Assembly (NCBI GenBank): GCA_014654705.1
Contig: JACVZY010000071.1
Location: forward strand, 212,679 to 276,678
DNA length: 64,000 nucleotides
DNA from: Ignavibacteria bacterium
Lineage (GTDB): Bacteria; Bacteroidota; Ignavibacteria; Kapaibacteriales; UBA4661
Direction: 5' to 3'
In this document: in pieces, positions 26,964 to 38,871 of the stretch
Layout of the letters: each line of letters starts with the position of its first letter
Numbering within the stretch: the stretch's first letter is position 1
The notes under the pieces: generated by a model
Database searches by the model: none
Seen by the model: only the letters and a program-made list of their open reading frames with translations
Told to the model about the DNA's origin: nothing
Made by a program: the position numbers and the translations under genes

Positions 26964-29180
26964 ATGGCTTCTAAAAAAACTCCTCAAGACCAGCTCAATT
27001 CTGAGCAACCTCATCCTGAGCAACCTCAAAAAAAATCACTGACTCGTCGGAGATTTCTACAGGTGGGCGGTATTGTGCTGGGCGGCGCGATGATTGCTAT
27101 TTATCCGGGGCGTGTTCCCATGCGCCGCGCGGCTGCGCAAACAGTGGAAAATCTGGATTTTCCGGCATCTATTTCTAGTTACCGACCAGACTTTTGGTTT
27201 GAAGTTTTGCCCGATAATACAATTGTTCTCAAATCTCCAAAAGTAGAGATGGGGCAAGGTATTTTCACGGGCTATGCTATGCTTGCGGCAGAAGAATTGG
27301 AGGTGCCGCTTTCGCAAATCAAAGTGGAGCATGCTGCTACAAGCACCGGTGTTATTGATAGTTTGGGGACAGGCGGCAGCACCAGTACCAGTTCCATGTT
27401 TACTCCCATACGTGAAGTGGCAGCTACGATGCGTGAGATGCTCAAAACTGCTGCCGCAAAAGAGTGGGGCGTGGACGTAAGCGCGGTAACGGCAAGCAAC
27501 GGCTCCATCACCTCCGGCAGTCGGACAATAACGTACGCAGACATCGCCCAAAAGACCAAGCAATGGGATATTCCCAAGACTCCGGCACTTAAGCCAGCAT
27601 CTGCTTTCAAGTATGTTGGTAAAGATACGAAACGGGTAGATTTGAAGCCGAAAGTTATGGGGAAGCCGCTTTTCGGCATTGACCAAACCATGCCCAGTAT
27701 GCTCCACGCCGTCATTGTCGAATCACCCTATATTGACGGCACGATAAAAACCATCAAGACACAAGAGGCAGAGAAGATGCAAGGAGTGGAGCGGGTTATA
27801 CGCGACGGTGAGTTTGTGGCGGTGGTCGCAAAAAGCCGTTACGCGGCAGAAACGGCAGCGCGTGCAATAGAAATAGAATGGAATGTCCCCAAGAAATGGC
27901 AACAAACGGATATTGAAAGCATCGTAACCGTCGGTAAAGGCACAGAGGTCGAGGTGCAGAACGAAGGTAGCGCAAAATCTATTATCGAAAAAAATTCTGA
28001 TGGAGTGTTTAAGCAGGAATATCGGACTCCTCTCGGCGCTCATGCTCAAATGGAACCAAACGGCTCCATTGCTCATGTTGAGAAAGACAAAGCAACTATC
28101 GTCATCGGTACACAAGCACCAAGCCTTATACGCGACCAAGTAGCAAAGGCGCTTGGAATAGATACGGAAAAAGTAGAAGTTCGGACTGCCTATTTGGGAG
28201 GTGGCTTCGGGCGACGGTATGCCAAAATGAATGCCGCCGATGCCGCGAAAATCTCAAAGATTGTCGGCAAGCCCGTTTCAGTCTTTAATACACGCGAGCA
28301 GGAGTTTCAAAACTCAATGTATCGCCCCAATACGCATCACGTCTTGCAGGCAAAGATTACATCAGATGGCAGCATTGAAGCCATCACTCACGACCAAGCT
28401 ACACCCGATATGATTATTGAGGGAATGGCAGGTGAATTAGGTATGACCGTCTTTGGTGCCGATTTTATTTCGGCAGGACACGGCGCAAGCATTATCTACA
28501 ACACCACGAATAGAGCAGCAACGCTCTGGCACAATAAACTTCCCTTCACGACTGGCATCTGGCGCGGTGTAGGCATATTCGCCAATACGTTTGCCATTGA
28601 AAGTTTTATCAACGAACTAGCACACAAACTCGGCAAAGATCCGATTGCGCTGCGTTTGGAGCTCGTAGCAGGCAACGAAAAAATCAATAAGCGTTACATA
28701 AAAACGCTTGAAACACTCGCCGAAAAAAGCGCATGGAAACTCCCCAAAACTCACGGCACAGGTCGCGGAATGGCGCTTGCTAACGACAGAAAAACAATTG
28801 CAGCGGCAGCGGTGGAGGTGATAGTAACAGACGGCGTGATTCGTGTTCACAAGGTAACACACGTGCTAGACGTTGGAATTGCGGTCAATCCTGAAGGAAT
28901 CCGAATGCAAATGGAGGGCTGCGTGATGATGGGCATTAGCGCTTCCTTGTACGAGGGACTTCAGGTCAAGGACGGGCAAATTGGGGCAAGTAATTTCCAC
29001 GAATATCCGGTGGCGACACTCCGCGATGCACCTGAGATCCAAACGTTTATCTTGGAAGGCGACGATGTGCCATATGGCGTAGGTGAGCCTCCGATTGCGC
29101 CGATTGCGCCCGCAATTGCTGCAGCCGTATTCGATGCAACGGGCGTAATGCCGAGGTCGCTGCCGCTCAAAGTCGCGTGA
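26964..29180 (+). CDS. iorB: Molybdopterin-dependent oxidoreductase large subunit (isoquinoline 1-oxidoreductase beta type)
   Basis: 738 residues. The N-terminus carries a twin-arginine signal (TRRRFLQVGGIVLGGAM, residues about 27-43), placing the enzyme in the periplasm. Molybdopterin-binding regions follow the family pattern: PKVEMGQGIFTGYAM, GTGGSTSTSSMF, YLGGGFGRRY, TGIWRGVG and VGEPPIAPIAPAIAAAV, the last containing the conserved catalytic Glu (GEPP). This is the IorB/aldehyde-dehydrogenase-like class that works with a two-cluster IorA. Many relatives donate electrons to a c-type cytochrome, and no cytochrome gene is adjacent here. No Mo-cofactor insertion (XdhC) gene is adjacent either. 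Confidence 0.93.
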   Translation: MASKKTPQDQLNSEQPHPEQPQKKSLTRRRFLQVGGIVLGGAMIAIYPGRVPMRRAAAQTVENLDFPASISSYRPDFWFEVLPDNTIVLKSPKVEMGQGIFTGYAMLAAEELEVPLSQIKVEHAATSTGVIDSLGTGGSTSTSSMFTPIREVAATMREMLKTAAAKEWGVDVSAVTASNGSITSGSRTITYADIAQKTKQWDIPKTPALKPASAFKYVGKDTKRVDLKPKVMGKPLFGIDQTMPSMLHAVIVESPYIDGTIKTIKTQEAEKMQGVERVIRDGEFVAVVAKSRYAAETAARAIEIEWNVPKKWQQTDIESIVTVGKGTEVEVQNEGSAKSIIEKNSDGVFKQEYRTPLGAHAQMEPNGSIAHVEKDKATIVIGTQAPSLIRDQVAKALGIDTEKVEVRTAYLGGGFGRRYAKMNAADAAKISKIVGKPVSVFNTREQEFQNSMYRPNTHHVLQAKITSDGSIEAITHDQATPDMIIEGMAGELGMTVFGADFISAGHGASIIYNTTNRAATLWHNKLPFTTGIWRGVGIFANTFAIESFINELAHKLGKDPIALRLELVAGNEKINKRYIKTLETLAEKSAWKLPKTHGTGRGMALANDRKTIAAAAVEVIVTDGVIRVHKVTHVLDVGIAVNPEGIRMQMEGCVMMGISASLYEGLQVKDGQIGASNFHEYPVATLRDAPEIQTFILEGDDVPYGVGEPPIAPIAPAIAAAVFDATGVMPRSLPLKVA

Positions 29181-29196
29181 TGACTGTGAATACTTT

Positions 29197-30555
29197 CTAG
29201 ACGCGGAAAGTAGCAATCGTTTCTTGCAAATGCTCGGCAATGACATGGAGGCTTTTAACACTGGCGGATGTTTCATTGATGACGGTCGAAGAACGCTGTG
29301 CAACTTCCACAATTTTGTAAACGCCCTGTCCAATATCGTTCATCGCAAAGGCTTGCTGCTCGCTTGCGGTTGCTATTCCGGCAACCATATCGCTCACATG
29401 GCGTGCTTGATGAGTAATGCGGTCCAGAGCATCATGAGTGTTCTGCACAGCACTTTCACCCGCACGAACATCTTCTTGCCCTCTATTCATTGTGGTAATT
29501 GCCTCTGTAGTTTGGTGCTGTATAGTGTGTACGGTGGCGGCAATTTCTTTCGTCGCTTTTTGGGTGCGCTCGGCGAGTTTACGGACCTCATCGGCAACAA
29601 TGGCAAAGCCACGTCCTGCTTCGCCTGCTCGTGCGGCTTCGATAGCAGCATTGAGAGCAAGAAGATTTGTCTGATCGGCAATGTCATTGATAACCTGTAC
29701 TATACCGCCGATAGCTTCGCTTTGCTCGACAAGAGCACTAATAGTCCGCGCAACCTCCGCAACCATTCCGGCAATACTGCTCATCCGCTCCTGCATCACC
29801 CGCACCGCAGAAATGCTTTGTTGTGATTCGGATTCCGTTTTTTGGGCTTCATTTGCAGCTGAGGTTACTCTCCGCATGGTCTCTTCAATAGTCGTCATTG
29901 TCTCTTCCACAGCAGCAGCAATTTCGTTGGTGTGTAATGTTTGGTGCTGCACTGACAACGCCATCTGCTGAGTTTCTTCGGCAATTTGCGCCGTTGCCAA
30001 CACCACATTATCCACGACATCATTCACTTTAATGACAAGCGAGCGAATCATGGCGACAGAAGTAGAAAACCCGCGATAGAGGTCTGCAATTTCATCACCG
30101 GTATTGTTTTGAATACTTACCGTCAAATCTCCTTTCCCCAAGCTGTGCATGGTTGCAAGCAAATCTGAAACGCTTTTTTCCATATACTGCCGCTTCTGAA
30201 TGTTTATCTCCAGAGCCTGAGCATCCTTCTCGCGCAGTTCGTTTTGCTGCTGTTGTATTAGAAGTATTGCCTCTTCCACTTGTTTTTGCACAGAGTTTCG
30301 GGCTTCTTCGGCTTGGTACTGCGCTCGTTTGGCTTTATCTTGATAAAATCCCGCCAGCCAAGCCGCTGCGCCAAGAAAAATCGGAGCAGAAAAAATTATC
30401 CAGAGCAAGGGGTCGCTTTTGATAATCGTAGCGAGCTGAGACAAACCGTACTGCCAAATGCGTAGAAGGACAGCAACGAGAGGAAAAAATGCGCCAAATA
30501 ATGCACCAATAACCGTATAAATACGGCGAGATGAAGCGAAAAGATTAGACATCAA
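29197..30555 (-). CDS. Methyl-accepting chemotaxis protein lacking a periplasmic sensor domain
   Basis: 452 residues. Two closely spaced membrane helices near 12-32 and 50-66 leave no room for a periplasmic ligand domain. A cytosolic linker coil and HAMP-like segment ([20 protein letters not shown]) follow, then a long signalling hairpin with the highly conserved tip [20 protein letters not shown] and [18 protein letters not shown]. It relays an internal or membrane state to CheA/CheW. No C-terminal CheR-docking pentapeptide is seen. It converges with iorB, with a 16-bp gap. There are no other che genes in the window, although a second receptor lies at 62-64 kb. Confidence 0.9.
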   Translation of the reverse strand: MMSNLFASSRRIYTVIGALFGAFFPLVAVLLRIWQYGLSQLATIIKSDPLLWIIFSAPIFLGAAAWLAGFYQDKAKRAQYQAEEARNSVQKQVEEAILLIQQQQNELREKDAQALEINIQKRQYMEKSVSDLLATMHSLGKGDLTVSIQNNTGDEIADLYRGFSTSVAMIRSLVIKVNDVVDNVVLATAQIAEETQQMALSVQHQTLHTNEIAAAVEETMTTIEETMRRVTSAANEAQKTESESQQSISAVRVMQERMSSIAGMVAEVARTISALVEQSEAIGGIVQVINDIADQTNLLALNAAIEAARAGEAGRGFAIVADEVRKLAERTQKATKEIAATVHTIQHQTTEAITTMNRGQEDVRAGESAVQNTHDALDRITHQARHVSDMVAGIATASEQQAFAMNDIGQGVYKIVEVAQRSSTVINETSASVKSLHVIAEHLQETIATFRV

Positions 30556-33032
<2,477 letters not shown>

Positions 33033-33059
33033 AGCGAACGAGTGAGACAAAAAACAAAA

Positions 33060-33085
33060 AGCCCACAAACGTGAATTTGTGGGCT
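33060..33085 (-). terminator. Intrinsic terminator of tRNA-Thr (possibly bidirectional with ligA)
   Basis: A perfect 10-bp stem AGCCCACAAA/TTTGTGGGCT with a 6-nt loop. On the minus strand it is followed by TTTTTGTTTTTTG, a strong U-tract just past the tRNA 3' end. On the plus strand it lies 28 bp after the ligA stop but the T-run is short. Confidence 0.75.
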
Positions 33086-33094
33086 TTAGAGTTG

Positions 33095-33167
33095 AGCCAA
33101 CCATCGGATTCGAACCGACGACCTGCTCATTACGAATGAGCTGCTCTACCAGCTGAGCTAGGTTGGC
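33095..33167 (-). tRNA. tRNA-Thr (anticodon CGT)
   Basis: A 73-nt cloverleaf read on the minus strand. The acceptor stem GCCAACC pairs with GGTTGGC, the D arm is GCTCAGCTGGTAGAGC, the anticodon stem-loop is GCTCA-TTCGTAA-TGAGC with anticodon CGT (reads ACG, Thr), and the T arm GTCGG-TTCGAAT-CCGAT includes the invariant TTCGA. The discriminator base is U, and the 3' CCA is not encoded. It is flanked by terminators on both sides, so it is an independent transcript. Confidence 0.95.
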
Positions 33168-33243
33168 AAGGCATAAAATGCTAGAAAACAGATTACAAAC
33201 CTACGGGAAAAAGAGACTTTTTCCAAACTTTTTTTGACAAAAA

Positions 33244-33279
33244 AGAGATGTAGCCCAATTTACGGCGGGCTACATCTCT
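33244..33279 (-). terminator. Intrinsic terminator of the serine-palmitoyltransferase-like gene
   Basis: A perfect 13-bp stem AGAGATGTAGCCC with GGGCTACATCTCT around a 10-nt loop. On the minus strand a run of six T follows. It lies 25 bp downstream of the gene's stop codon. Confidence 0.8.
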
Positions 33280-33304
33280 TCTCCGTATATTTTTCAGTGT
33301 GCTT

Positions 33305-34528
33305 TTAATGTTCTACCGCTACGACTTGTCCGTTCGTGGTTGCACCGCGAAAGCCAAGCGCAGTACCAACTTCATCGAATGCCTCGATAATACGGTCAAG
33401 GTGAACTTTCTCGTGCGAAGCCATGTAGCTTGTACGCATCATACTCATATTCGGCGGTACACCGGGTGGCACAAATGCGTTGACAAAGACATCGCGGTCA
33501 TAGAGTTGTCGCCAGTACATAAGTGCATTTTCGAGTGAGCCGACAATAACCGGCACAATACCCGTTTGTCCTTCCAGTACATGGAAGCCTTTTTCCTTGA
33601 GTCCTTTACGGGCATAGTTTGCATTGGCAACAAGTTTATCTATCAATTCCGGTTGCTCTTCCAAGATAGTCAGTGCTTCCAAAGCTGCCGCGCATGAAGC
33701 CGGTGTGGGGCTTGCACTGAAGATAAGCGCCGGAGAATTATGCTTGAGATAGTTAATCACCCGCTCAGGACCACCAATGAAACCGCCCAGCGACGCAAAT
33801 GTTTTGGAAAATGTTCCCATGGTCATGTCAGCTTCAATCCCATAATGGCTTGCAGTGCCGCGCCCACCCTTGCCAATAACGCCCGTAGAGTGTGCATCGT
33901 CCACGAGTACCCGTGCGCCATATTTTTTCGCAACGGTGATAAGGTCGGGCAAATTAACGATGGATCCGGTTACAGAAAACACACCGTCGGTAACGATGAG
34001 CTTTCCTGCTGTGTCAGGGATTTTCGAGAGAACACGCTCTAAATCTACCATGTCGTTGTGCTTGTAGCGTACAAAGTCCGCCGTTGCTCCTTTAGCAAGT
34101 AAGGCGCCGTTGATAATACAAGCGTGGTTTTCTTTATCGGAGATGATATAATCGCCACGCTGCACTAAGCCCGAAATAGCACCGAGTGCGGTTTGATAAC
34201 CGGTGCTGTACAAGAGAACGGACTCGTAGCCCAAGAACTTCGCAAAGCGGGTTTCCAACTCATTGTGGAGGTCAATCGTTCCTGTGAGGTAGCGTGAGCC
34301 GGAGCAACTTGTGCCGTATTTGTCGATTGCCCGTTTTGCTGCCTCGCGCACACGCGGATGCCCGGTCAAGCCCAAATAGTTATTCGAGCCAGCCATAACC
34401 ACTTTGCGTCCTTCCATCATCACAAGTGGACCTTCGTTTTCCTGAACAGCGCGGAAATATGGGTACATATCAAGCGCCTTGACTTCATCGGCGCGGGTAA
34501 ATTCTATACATTTTTGAAATAAATCCAC
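33305..34528 (-). CDS. Alpha-oxoamine synthase, serine palmitoyltransferase-like
   Basis: 407 residues. A PLP enzyme that joins an amino acid to an acyl-CoA with loss of CO2. Family marks: SNNYLGLTGHPRV, GTSCSGSRYLTGT, VDDAHSTGVIGKGGRGT, and the PLP-binding lysine in GTFSKTFASLGGF. The extended N-terminus with YPYFRAVQ and VMMEGRKVVMAGSNN resembles bacterial serine palmitoyltransferases (Sphingobacterium type, YFRPIQ ... GRRVLMFGSNSYLGL) more than 8-amino-7-oxononanoate synthase or 2-amino-3-ketobutyrate CoA ligase, which start closer to the fold. If so, it commits serine and palmitoyl-CoA to sphingolipids. A stand-alone gene with its own terminator; no biotin or threonine dehydrogenase gene is adjacent. 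Confidence 0.8.
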   Translation of the reverse strand: MDLFQKCIEFTRADEVKALDMYPYFRAVQENEGPLVMMEGRKVVMAGSNNYLGLTGHPRVREAAKRAIDKYGTSCSGSRYLTGTIDLHNELETRFAKFLGYESVLLYSTGYQTALGAISGLVQRGDYIISDKENHACIINGALLAKGATADFVRYKHNDMVDLERVLSKIPDTAGKLIVTDGVFSVTGSIVNLPDLITVAKKYGARVLVDDAHSTGVIGKGGRGTASHYGIEADMTMGTFSKTFASLGGFIGGPERVINYLKHNSPALIFSASPTPASCAAALEALTILEEQPELIDKLVANANYARKGLKEKGFHVLEGQTGIVPVIVGSLENALMYWRQLYDRDVFVNAFVPPGVPPNMSMMRTSYMASHEKVHLDRIIEAFDEVGTALGFRGATTNGQVVAVEH

Positions 34529-34876
34529 AAGAACGCTCCTTGCAAAAAAGCTAGTAATACAGCTACATGAAAGAAAAATCGGTGTTTATGCCACGAGGTA
34601 GTTGATATGTCAATTATTTTCGACGGAAGCACAATATACAACTTGTCGGTGAAATGAGGAAATTCCGAAAAGCATTATGCGAAAAAAGTTTATATTTCCA
34701 TCCTCAAGACCGCATGAAATATGAGCCGTAGGCAAAAGTAGAAATTACCATAATAACCACCCATGCAATAGATAGCAGAAAGAAAATCATCGCAGAAATT
34801 ATACATTTTGTATCTTTGGCTGAATTGTCCGTTGATTTTGCTTCTTCACTCCACACTCCCAGAGAAAGCGCAGACT
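34529..34876. other. 348-bp divergent intergenic region between the oxoamine synthase gene and dedA
   Basis: A+T-rich with no credible coding frame or stable hairpin. TATCTTTG (34811-34818, plus) and CAAAAGTA (34733-34740, i.e. TACTTTTG on minus) are candidate -7 elements in the two directions. Confidence 0.45.
34811..34818 (+). promoter_or_regulatory. Possible -7 element TATCTTTG for dedA
   Basis: Matches TAnnTTTG and lies 58 bp upstream of the chosen dedA ATG. No TTTG is found at the expected -33 distance. Confidence 0.35.
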
Positions 34877-35485
34877 ATGCTTGAATATGCTGTCGAATTT
34901 ATCAAAGGGCTGCCGCCATCCGGCGTGCTGGCGTTTGTGTGCTTTATCACTTTCTTGGAGAACGTATTCCCACCCTCGCCAAGCGACACTATTCTAGTGT
35001 TTTGCGGCACATTGATTGGTCTTGGCACTGTTGGTTTTGTGCCGATGATGGCTTCAGCAACGCTTGGCAGCGTGTTAGGCTTTTTGGCGATGTACTGGGT
35101 AGGCGCACGGTACGGAACGCAGATAATTGAATCCAAGCGCTTTGCCTTCTTGCCCCTGGACGGCATCCACCGCGCAGAAGATTGGTTTCGGCGTTATGGC
35201 TTTTGGGTGATTATTGCTAATCGTTTTCTTTCCGGCACCCGTGCCGTGATTTCGATGGTAGCTGGCATTGCGAAGATGCCACTTGGCACAACGACGCTCC
35301 TAAGCGCACTGAGCGCTGCGGTATGGAATGGAATTCTGCTCTTTGCCGGAGCGACGCTCGGCAGAAACTGGGTGAAAATGGATGAGTATTTACAGCTTTA
35401 TGGTAAAGTGCTTTTAGTGATTCTAGCGGTTATTGTTACAGGAATCTTTGCCTATCGTTACTGGAAAAAACGTACTACGAAGTAG
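34877..35485 (+). CDS. DedA-family membrane protein
   Basis: 202 residues from the ATG at 34877. Inner-membrane protein of the DedA/SNARE-associated family, linked to lipid-carrier (undecaprenyl phosphate or phosphatidylethanolamine) flipping and envelope homeostasis. The conserved E and G/P-rich membrane-re-entrant motif is seen in FLENVFPPSPSDTILVF. The second half has the signature RYGFWVIIANRFLSGTRAVISMVAGIA split across the re-entrant loop, with the essential arginines, followed by ATLGRNW and a basic C-terminal tail. Four to five hydrophobic segments. A longer frame from 34808 would add a poorly conserved leader. Confidence 0.9.
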   Translation: MLEYAVEFIKGLPPSGVLAFVCFITFLENVFPPSPSDTILVFCGTLIGLGTVGFVPMMASATLGSVLGFLAMYWVGARYGTQIIESKRFAFLPLDGIHRAEDWFRRYGFWVIIANRFLSGTRAVISMVAGIAKMPLGTTTLLSALSAAVWNGILLFAGATLGRNWVKMDEYLQLYGKVLLVILAVIVTGIFAYRYWKKRTTK

Positions 35486-35538
35486 TCCTCACACAAAAAG
35501 AAACAAAAAGAACATGAATTCAAAGAAGTAGCAAAAAG

Positions 35539-35578
35539 CAAGAACGCCTTACAAATCATAGTTTGTAAGGCGTTCTTG
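35539..35578. terminator. Bidirectional terminator between dedA and rplT
   Basis: A perfect 17-bp stem (35539-35555 with 35562-35578, CAAGAACGCCTTACAAA) with a 6-nt loop. A TTTAG follows on the plus strand and GCTTTTTGC on the minus strand, so it can serve both dedA (54 bp upstream) and the infC-rpmI-rplT transcript (57 bp past rplT). Confidence 0.85.
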
Positions 35579-35634
35579 TTTAGTTGGGTATGCAGTCTTT
35601 TGGGGCGTTAGTTGTTGCGTCGGCTTTGGGCGTA

Positions 35635-35982
35635 TTAGCTTTTTGCTTGTTCAACGATTTTGGCAAACGCCTCCGGCTGATTCATCGCAAGGTCGGCGAG
35701 CATCTTGCGGTCAAGCGTGATGTTTTTCTCAGCAAGAAGGTGAATCAAGCGCGAGTAGCTGATGCCATTGGCACGAGCTGCTGCATTGATACGAGTAATC
35801 CACAAGCTGCGGAATTGACGCTTTTTCGCCCGGCGGTCACGAAAGGCATATTGCCAGCCTTTTTCGATATGGTGTTTGGCAATCGTCCAGACTTTGCTGC
35901 GAGCGCCCCAGTAGCCTTTTGCATACTGGAGCATCTTTTTGCGGCGGGCGCGGGATGCTACTTTATTTTTGGAACGTGGCAT
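35635..35982 (-). CDS. rplT: Ribosomal protein L20
   Basis: 115 residues, a large-subunit assembly protein that binds 23S rRNA and, in several bacteria, its own mRNA leader. Recognised by [16 protein letters not shown] at the N-terminus, [25 protein letters not shown] [16 protein letters not shown], and [16 protein letters not shown]. The length is standard. It is the third gene of infC-rpmI-rplT, 155 bp after rpmI. This spacing is longer than usual and could hold an L20-responsive element, but I could not fold a convincing one. Confidence 0.97.
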   Translation of the reverse strand: MPRSKNKVASRARRKKMLQYAKGYWGARSKVWTIAKHHIEKGWQYAFRDRRAKKRQFRSLWITRINAAARANGISYSRLIHLLAEKNITLDRKMLADLAMNQPEAFAKIVEQAKS

Positions 35983-36137
35983 GGTAAAAAATCCTCAGTA
36001 GGATAAAGTGAATACGGTTGTTGACTTTGGGAACGATGAGCCATACGACAAGGGTTTGAAGTCCTCTCTGTGAAGGCGCAACGCCCGTATTATAGTGAAC
36101 CCTCGGCAGTGCGATGGTCACAAAATCAAGGATTTAC

Positions 36138-36332
36138 TTAGATGTTAAGCAGATACTTGATGTTCGACATATCGCTCTCAGCCACAAGCGTACCTTGACC
36201 GATACGGCGACGGCGCTTGGCATTTTTGCCGATGAGAATATGACGGTGGAATGCGCGACGACGGCTAATTTTACCGGTACCGGTAATTTTGAAGCGTTTT
36301 TTCGCAGCGCTGTTAGTCTTTATTTTTGGCAT
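36138..36332 (-). CDS. rpmI: Ribosomal protein L35
   Basis: 64 residues, typical L35 size. MPKIKTNSAAKKRFKITGTG and a basic middle HRHILIGKNAKRRRRI, with the family C-terminal NIKYLLNI-like end. It sits between infC and rplT in the conserved order and binds 23S rRNA domain II. Confidence 0.96.
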   Translation of the reverse strand: MPKIKTNSAAKKRFKITGTGKISRRRAFHRHILIGKNAKRRRRIGQGTLVAESDMSNIKYLLNI

Positions 36333-36481
36333 GGAAAATACTTGCGCAAAAAGTAAAACGGTCGTGAATTAAAAATTGAAAAATTGATCCGTGAACCGCA
36401 CAAGCATACCCATTTTTGCGCGTTTCTCGGTGCAATATCTACATTGAGGTAAAAATGTCGAAGACAGGTGCTTGCGGCACT

Positions 36482-37060
36482 TTACTTTGCTGCGGGAACT
36501 TTACGCTCTTTGTCAGGCGAAAGAATAACAGCACACGTATTGCCTTCCATTTTTATTTCTTGGTCAACTTTGGAAACGTCTTCCAGCACGTGTACGAAAT
36601 TTTTGAGCATTTCAATACCAAGTGCTGAGTGAACAATTTCTCGACCACGAAACATGACACTGGCTTTTACCTTATCGCCATCCAGAAGGAACTGGCGGGC
36701 ATGGCGGGTCTTGAAGTCGAAATCGTGAGTGTCGGTACCGGCTTTGAAGCGAATTTCCTTCAATTGCTGCTGGTGTTGACTTTTCTTTTGTAGCTTCTCA
36801 CGCTTTTGCTGCTCGTAGCGGTATTTGCCCAAATCAATGATTTTACACACCGGCGGTTCCGCTTTCGGTGCAATTTCAATGAGGTCAAGTCCACGAGCGA
36901 TTGCTATATCGAGCGCCTCTCGACCGGACATAATGCCGATAATTTGCCCGTCTTCATCAACAACGCGGACACGCAGTGCATCTACTTCTTCGTTGACACG
37001 AACATTAAGGTCGTGCTTTTTATTTATCGGCGGTCGCCGAGTGCTTCTAAACTTACCCAA
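36482..37060 (-). CDS. infC: Translation initiation factor IF-3, non-ATG start
   Basis: 192 residues. Binds the 30S subunit, prevents premature 50S joining and checks the start codon. The N-terminal domain has VNEEVDALRVRVVDEDGQIIG and the linker and C-terminal domain have FKAGTDTHDFDFKTRHARQFL and HSALGIEMLKNF. No ATG occurs in frame before the N-terminal domain. The only standard start is TTG at 37060 (MGKFRSTRRPP), which gives a normal-length basic leader. Unusual start codons in infC are known in E. coli (AUU), where they allow IF-3 to repress its own synthesis, so the same logic may apply. First gene of infC-rpmI-rplT; thrS is not next to it. Confidence 0.96.
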   Translation of the reverse strand: MGKFRSTRRPPINKKHDLNVRVNEEVDALRVRVVDEDGQIIGIMSGREALDIAIARGLDLIEIAPKAEPPVCKIIDLGKYRYEQQKREKLQKKSQHQQQLKEIRFKAGTDTHDFDFKTRHARQFLLDGDKVKASVMFRGREIVHSALGIEMLKNFVHVLEDVSKVDQEIKMEGNTCAVILSPDKERKVPAAK

Positions 37061-37276
37061 GTAACGTTTGTTCGATAATGATACAAAATTGGTTTACAAC
37101 AGTTGGCTTACAAAAATGTTCGCTGAAAGGCGCTTACTTGTGAAGCGTTATTTTTCAGGGTTTTTCTTGTGTCAAGTCGTTTTTTTGGCAAAACTCAAAT
37201 ATCGTGCTTTTTTATGGATTTTCAAAAAAATTCTCTTCCTAAAAGGTGAATCTATCACAATTTGTTTTGAAATGCG

Positions 37277-37284
37277 TAACTTTG
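37277..37284 (+). promoter_or_regulatory. Possible -7 element TAACTTTG for lysS
   Basis: Matches TAnnTTTG 47 bp upstream of the lysS ATG, but the -33 element is not at the expected distance. Confidence 0.3.
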
Positions 37285-37331
37285 TGCTTTGATAACGCTC
37301 ACATCATTCACCCAAATCCATCACATAACGC

Positions 37332-38834
37332 ATGACACGCGAACTCAACGACCAAGAACTCCGCCGCCGCGAAGAACTCGACCACCTTATCCAACACGGT
37401 GTTAATCCTTATCCCTACACCTTTGATAAGACCCACGATGCGACAACGATTCTCACCAACTTCAAAGATGAAGCGCCGGAAGAATTCAAAACGGTTGCTA
37501 TTGCGGGTCGGATTATGGCGCTACGCCGGATGGGCAAGGCGAGCTTTTGCCACATTCAAGATGCTTCGGGTCGTATTCAAGCGTACCTGCGCACAGGCGA
37601 CATACCGAACTACGACGATTTCAAACTCTACGATATTGGCGATATTGTTGGCGTGAAGGGGTATGTATTCCGCACGAAAATGGGTGAAATTAGCGTTCAT
37701 GCCACCGAGCTAACGCTACTTTGCAAGTCACTTGCCCCGATTCCGATTGCAAAAGAAGTTGAGGACGATGCGGGCAATAAGGTTATGTACGATGCTTTTG
37801 CAGACAAGGAACTGCGCTATCGCCAGCGCTACAAAGATCTCGTGGTAAACCCCCAGATACGCGACACCTTTGTCAAGCGCAGCAAAATTATTACCGCCAT
37901 GCGTCGCTATTTCGATGATCGTGGTTGGCTGGAGGTAGAAACGCCAATTTTGCAACCGCTTTATGGCGGCGCTCTGGCACGTCCCTTCACCACGCACCAT
38001 AACTCGCTTGACACAACGCTTTACCTCCGCATTGCAGATGAATTATACTTGAAGCGTCTGATTGTAGGCGGTTTTGAAGGAGTGTATGAAATCAGTAAGA
38101 ACTTTCGTAATGAAGGTATGGACAAAACCCATAACCCTGAATTTACGATGATGGAAATTTACGTCGCCTACAAAGATGTGTTTTGGATGATGGAAATGGT
38201 AGAAGGTTTGCTGGAGCATATTGCTCAGGGAGCGCTTGGAAGCACGGATGTAACGGTCGGCGACAAAATAATTTCTCTCAAAGCGCCCTTCCGCCGACTA
38301 CCTCTTTTGGATGGAATCAAAGAATATACCGGCAAAAATGTACGTGGGCTAGACGCTGCGGCACTTCACGCAGTGGCGAAAGAACTTGGGATAGACGTTG
38401 ACCCGAAAGCAACTGCGGGGAAAGTAATTGATGAGATTTTCAGCGACAAAGTGCAGCCGCACCTCATTCAGCCGACGTATATCATTGACTATCCGCTCGA
38501 AATGTCGCCTCTGGCAAAAAAACACCGTTCCGAAGAAGGTTTGACCGAGCGGTTTGAACTGTTCATCAACGGGCAGGAAGTCGCTAATGCGTATTCGGAG
38601 TTGAATGACCCGATTGATCAGCGCAATCGTCTTGAGGAGCAATCTCGCTTCCGCGCCGGCGGCGACGACGAAGCAATGACGCTCGACGAGGATTTCTTGC
38701 ACGCACTCGAAATCGGTATGCCGCCCACATCAGGCTTGGGCATTGGTATAGACCGCCTTGTGATGCTGCTCACAAATCAAGATTCTATACGCGATGTCCT
38801 GTTCTTCCCGCAGATGAAGCGCTTGGAAGCATAA
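37332..38834 (+). CDS. lysS: Lysyl-tRNA synthetase, class II
   Basis: 500 residues. Charges tRNA-Lys. An N-terminal OB-fold anticodon-binding domain ([23 protein letters not shown]) precedes the class II core: motif 1 around [23 protein letters not shown] (split here by position), motif 2 [20 protein letters not shown], and motif 3 [14 protein letters not shown]. Closest to the bacterial LysS type by these segments. The length is standard and the start [16 protein letters not shown] matches the family N-terminus. It is convergent with the D-lactate-dehydrogenase-like gene, with 37 bp between. Confidence 0.97.
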   Translation: MTRELNDQELRRREELDHLIQHGVNPYPYTFDKTHDATTILTNFKDEAPEEFKTVAIAGRIMALRRMGKASFCHIQDASGRIQAYLRTGDIPNYDDFKLYDIGDIVGVKGYVFRTKMGEISVHATELTLLCKSLAPIPIAKEVEDDAGNKVMYDAFADKELRYRQRYKDLVVNPQIRDTFVKRSKIITAMRRYFDDRGWLEVETPILQPLYGGALARPFTTHHNSLDTTLYLRIADELYLKRLIVGGFEGVYEISKNFRNEGMDKTHNPEFTMMEIYVAYKDVFWMMEMVEGLLEHIAQGALGSTDVTVGDKIISLKAPFRRLPLLDGIKEYTGKNVRGLDAAALHAVAKELGIDVDPKATAGKVIDEIFSDKVQPHLIQPTYIIDYPLEMSPLAKKHRSEEGLTERFELFINGQEVANAYSELNDPIDQRNRLEEQSRFRAGGDDEAMTLDEDFLHALEIGMPPTSGLGIGIDRLVMLLTNQDSIRDVLFFPQMKRLEA

Positions 38835-38871
38835 CCGAAAAGCTTTGTGATAGTAATCTCAAGCACTTAGT

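Noticed and set aside
27057..27707. 216-codon minus-strand frame
   Set aside because: Antisense to iorB; histidine- and cysteine-rich nonsense translation.
35584..36006. 140-codon plus-strand frame
   Set aside because: Antisense to rplT, which is unmistakable.
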